From assembly GCA_014799765.1 (NCBI GenBank), contig JAAVHK010000070.1, forward strand, positions 1-5,054: a stretch of DNA of 5,054 bases. Direction: 5' to 3'. Position 1 is the stretch's first letter. Each line of letters starts with the position of its first letter. The notes beneath the pieces were generated by a model. It worked only from the letters and a program-made list of their open reading frames with translations, was not told where the DNA came from and ran no database searches. Below, piece after piece: positions 4,976 to 5,054 of the stretch. This stretch comes from Ruminococcus sp. (GTDB lineage Bacteria > Bacillota > Clostridia > Oscillospirales > Ruminococcaceae). Position numbers and translations under genes: made by a program.

Positions 4976-5053
4976 TCACTCCTCAATCAGCTTTACAGAA
5001 ATATCCCTGCACCATACATCAAAATAAATATCCTGTTTAAAACTTGTAAATTC
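4976..5053 (-). CDS. 3' end of an unidentified gene, cut by the window edge
   Basis: Reading the minus strand from the right edge, one frame is open for 25 codons and ends FDVWCRDISVKLIEE at TGA (4976-4978). The stop overlaps the ribosome binding site of the zinc-ribbon gene, whose ATG is only 8 nt further on. That tight coupling is why I accept it as real although it is too short for identification. Its last codons lie in the 22-nt repeat. Confidence 0.6.
   Translation of the reverse strand, partial: EFTSFKQDIYFDVWCRDISVKLIEE
4979..5000. repeat. 22-nt repeat, copy 2 (end of the edge gene)
   Basis: This is the partner of 4688-4709, with two mismatches. Here the repeat is coding: it specifies the end of the edge protein, KLIEE, just before its stop, and also gives the ribosome site of the zinc-ribbon gene. 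Confidence 0.75.
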
Positions 5054-5054
5054 A

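Noticed and set aside
4968..4979. GTG start for the zinc-ribbon protein
   Set aside because: The GTG overlaps the GAGGAG ribosome site itself, so only the ATG at 4967 can be served by it.
1..5054. tRNA genes, CRISPR arrays, transposases or phage genes
   Set aside because: No cloverleaf, spaced repeat array or such protein motif was seen on either strand; the only repeats are the short ones listed.

Overview
The window looks like chromosome of a low-to-moderate GC Gram-positive anaerobe (Bacillota). A Ruminococcus-like or other Oscillospiraceae/Clostridia host is my best guess. The grounds are strong GGAGG-type ribosome binding sites, sigma-A consensus promoters, and three families typical of that group: an IreB (UPF0297) protein, a cysteine-rich DUF1540 protein and a clostridial-type GH13 glycogen branching enzyme. 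The assignment is by recognition, not by a search.

Layout, left to right. Bases 1-39 may hold the last codons of a plus-strand gene. A bidirectional terminator (about 42-74) separates it from ireB on the minus strand (140-385). ireB has its own promoter at 538-566 and a leader of roughly 145 nt. Next on the minus strand come a small Cys-rich DUF1540 gene (656-844, extended -10 promoter at 894-902) and a TetR-family regulator gene (937-1470). The regulator is divergent from glgB (1622-3436, plus strand), which is closed by a strong palindromic terminator at 3446-3474. The tetR and glgB promoters are both near-perfect, point toward each other and lie almost -10 to -10. The regulator therefore probably competes with, and perhaps controls, glgB.

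Right of the glgB terminator everything is on the minus strand, and the sequence is visibly more AT-rich. From right to left it holds the 3' end of an unidentified gene (4976-5053), a small zinc-ribbon-like protein (4704-4967), a probable DUF6678-like protein (4278-4679) and a putative lipoprotein (3506-4201). The first three are packed with gaps of 8 and 24 nt and look like one operon. A 22-nt near-identical repeat lies at the 3' end of the first gene and again at the 3' end of the zinc-ribbon gene. Such small, unrelated genes joined by repeats resemble accessory or immunity-type gene cassettes, but no toxin is visible here and that reading is inference.

The left part is ordinary housekeeping: a Ser/Thr-kinase phospho-target, glycogen metabolism and a regulator. 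I saw no tRNA, rRNA, CRISPR array, transposase or phage structural gene. No stretch longer than 300 bases lacks a gene; the longest, 386-655, holds the ireB promoter and leader plus a hairpin downstream of the DUF1540 gene.
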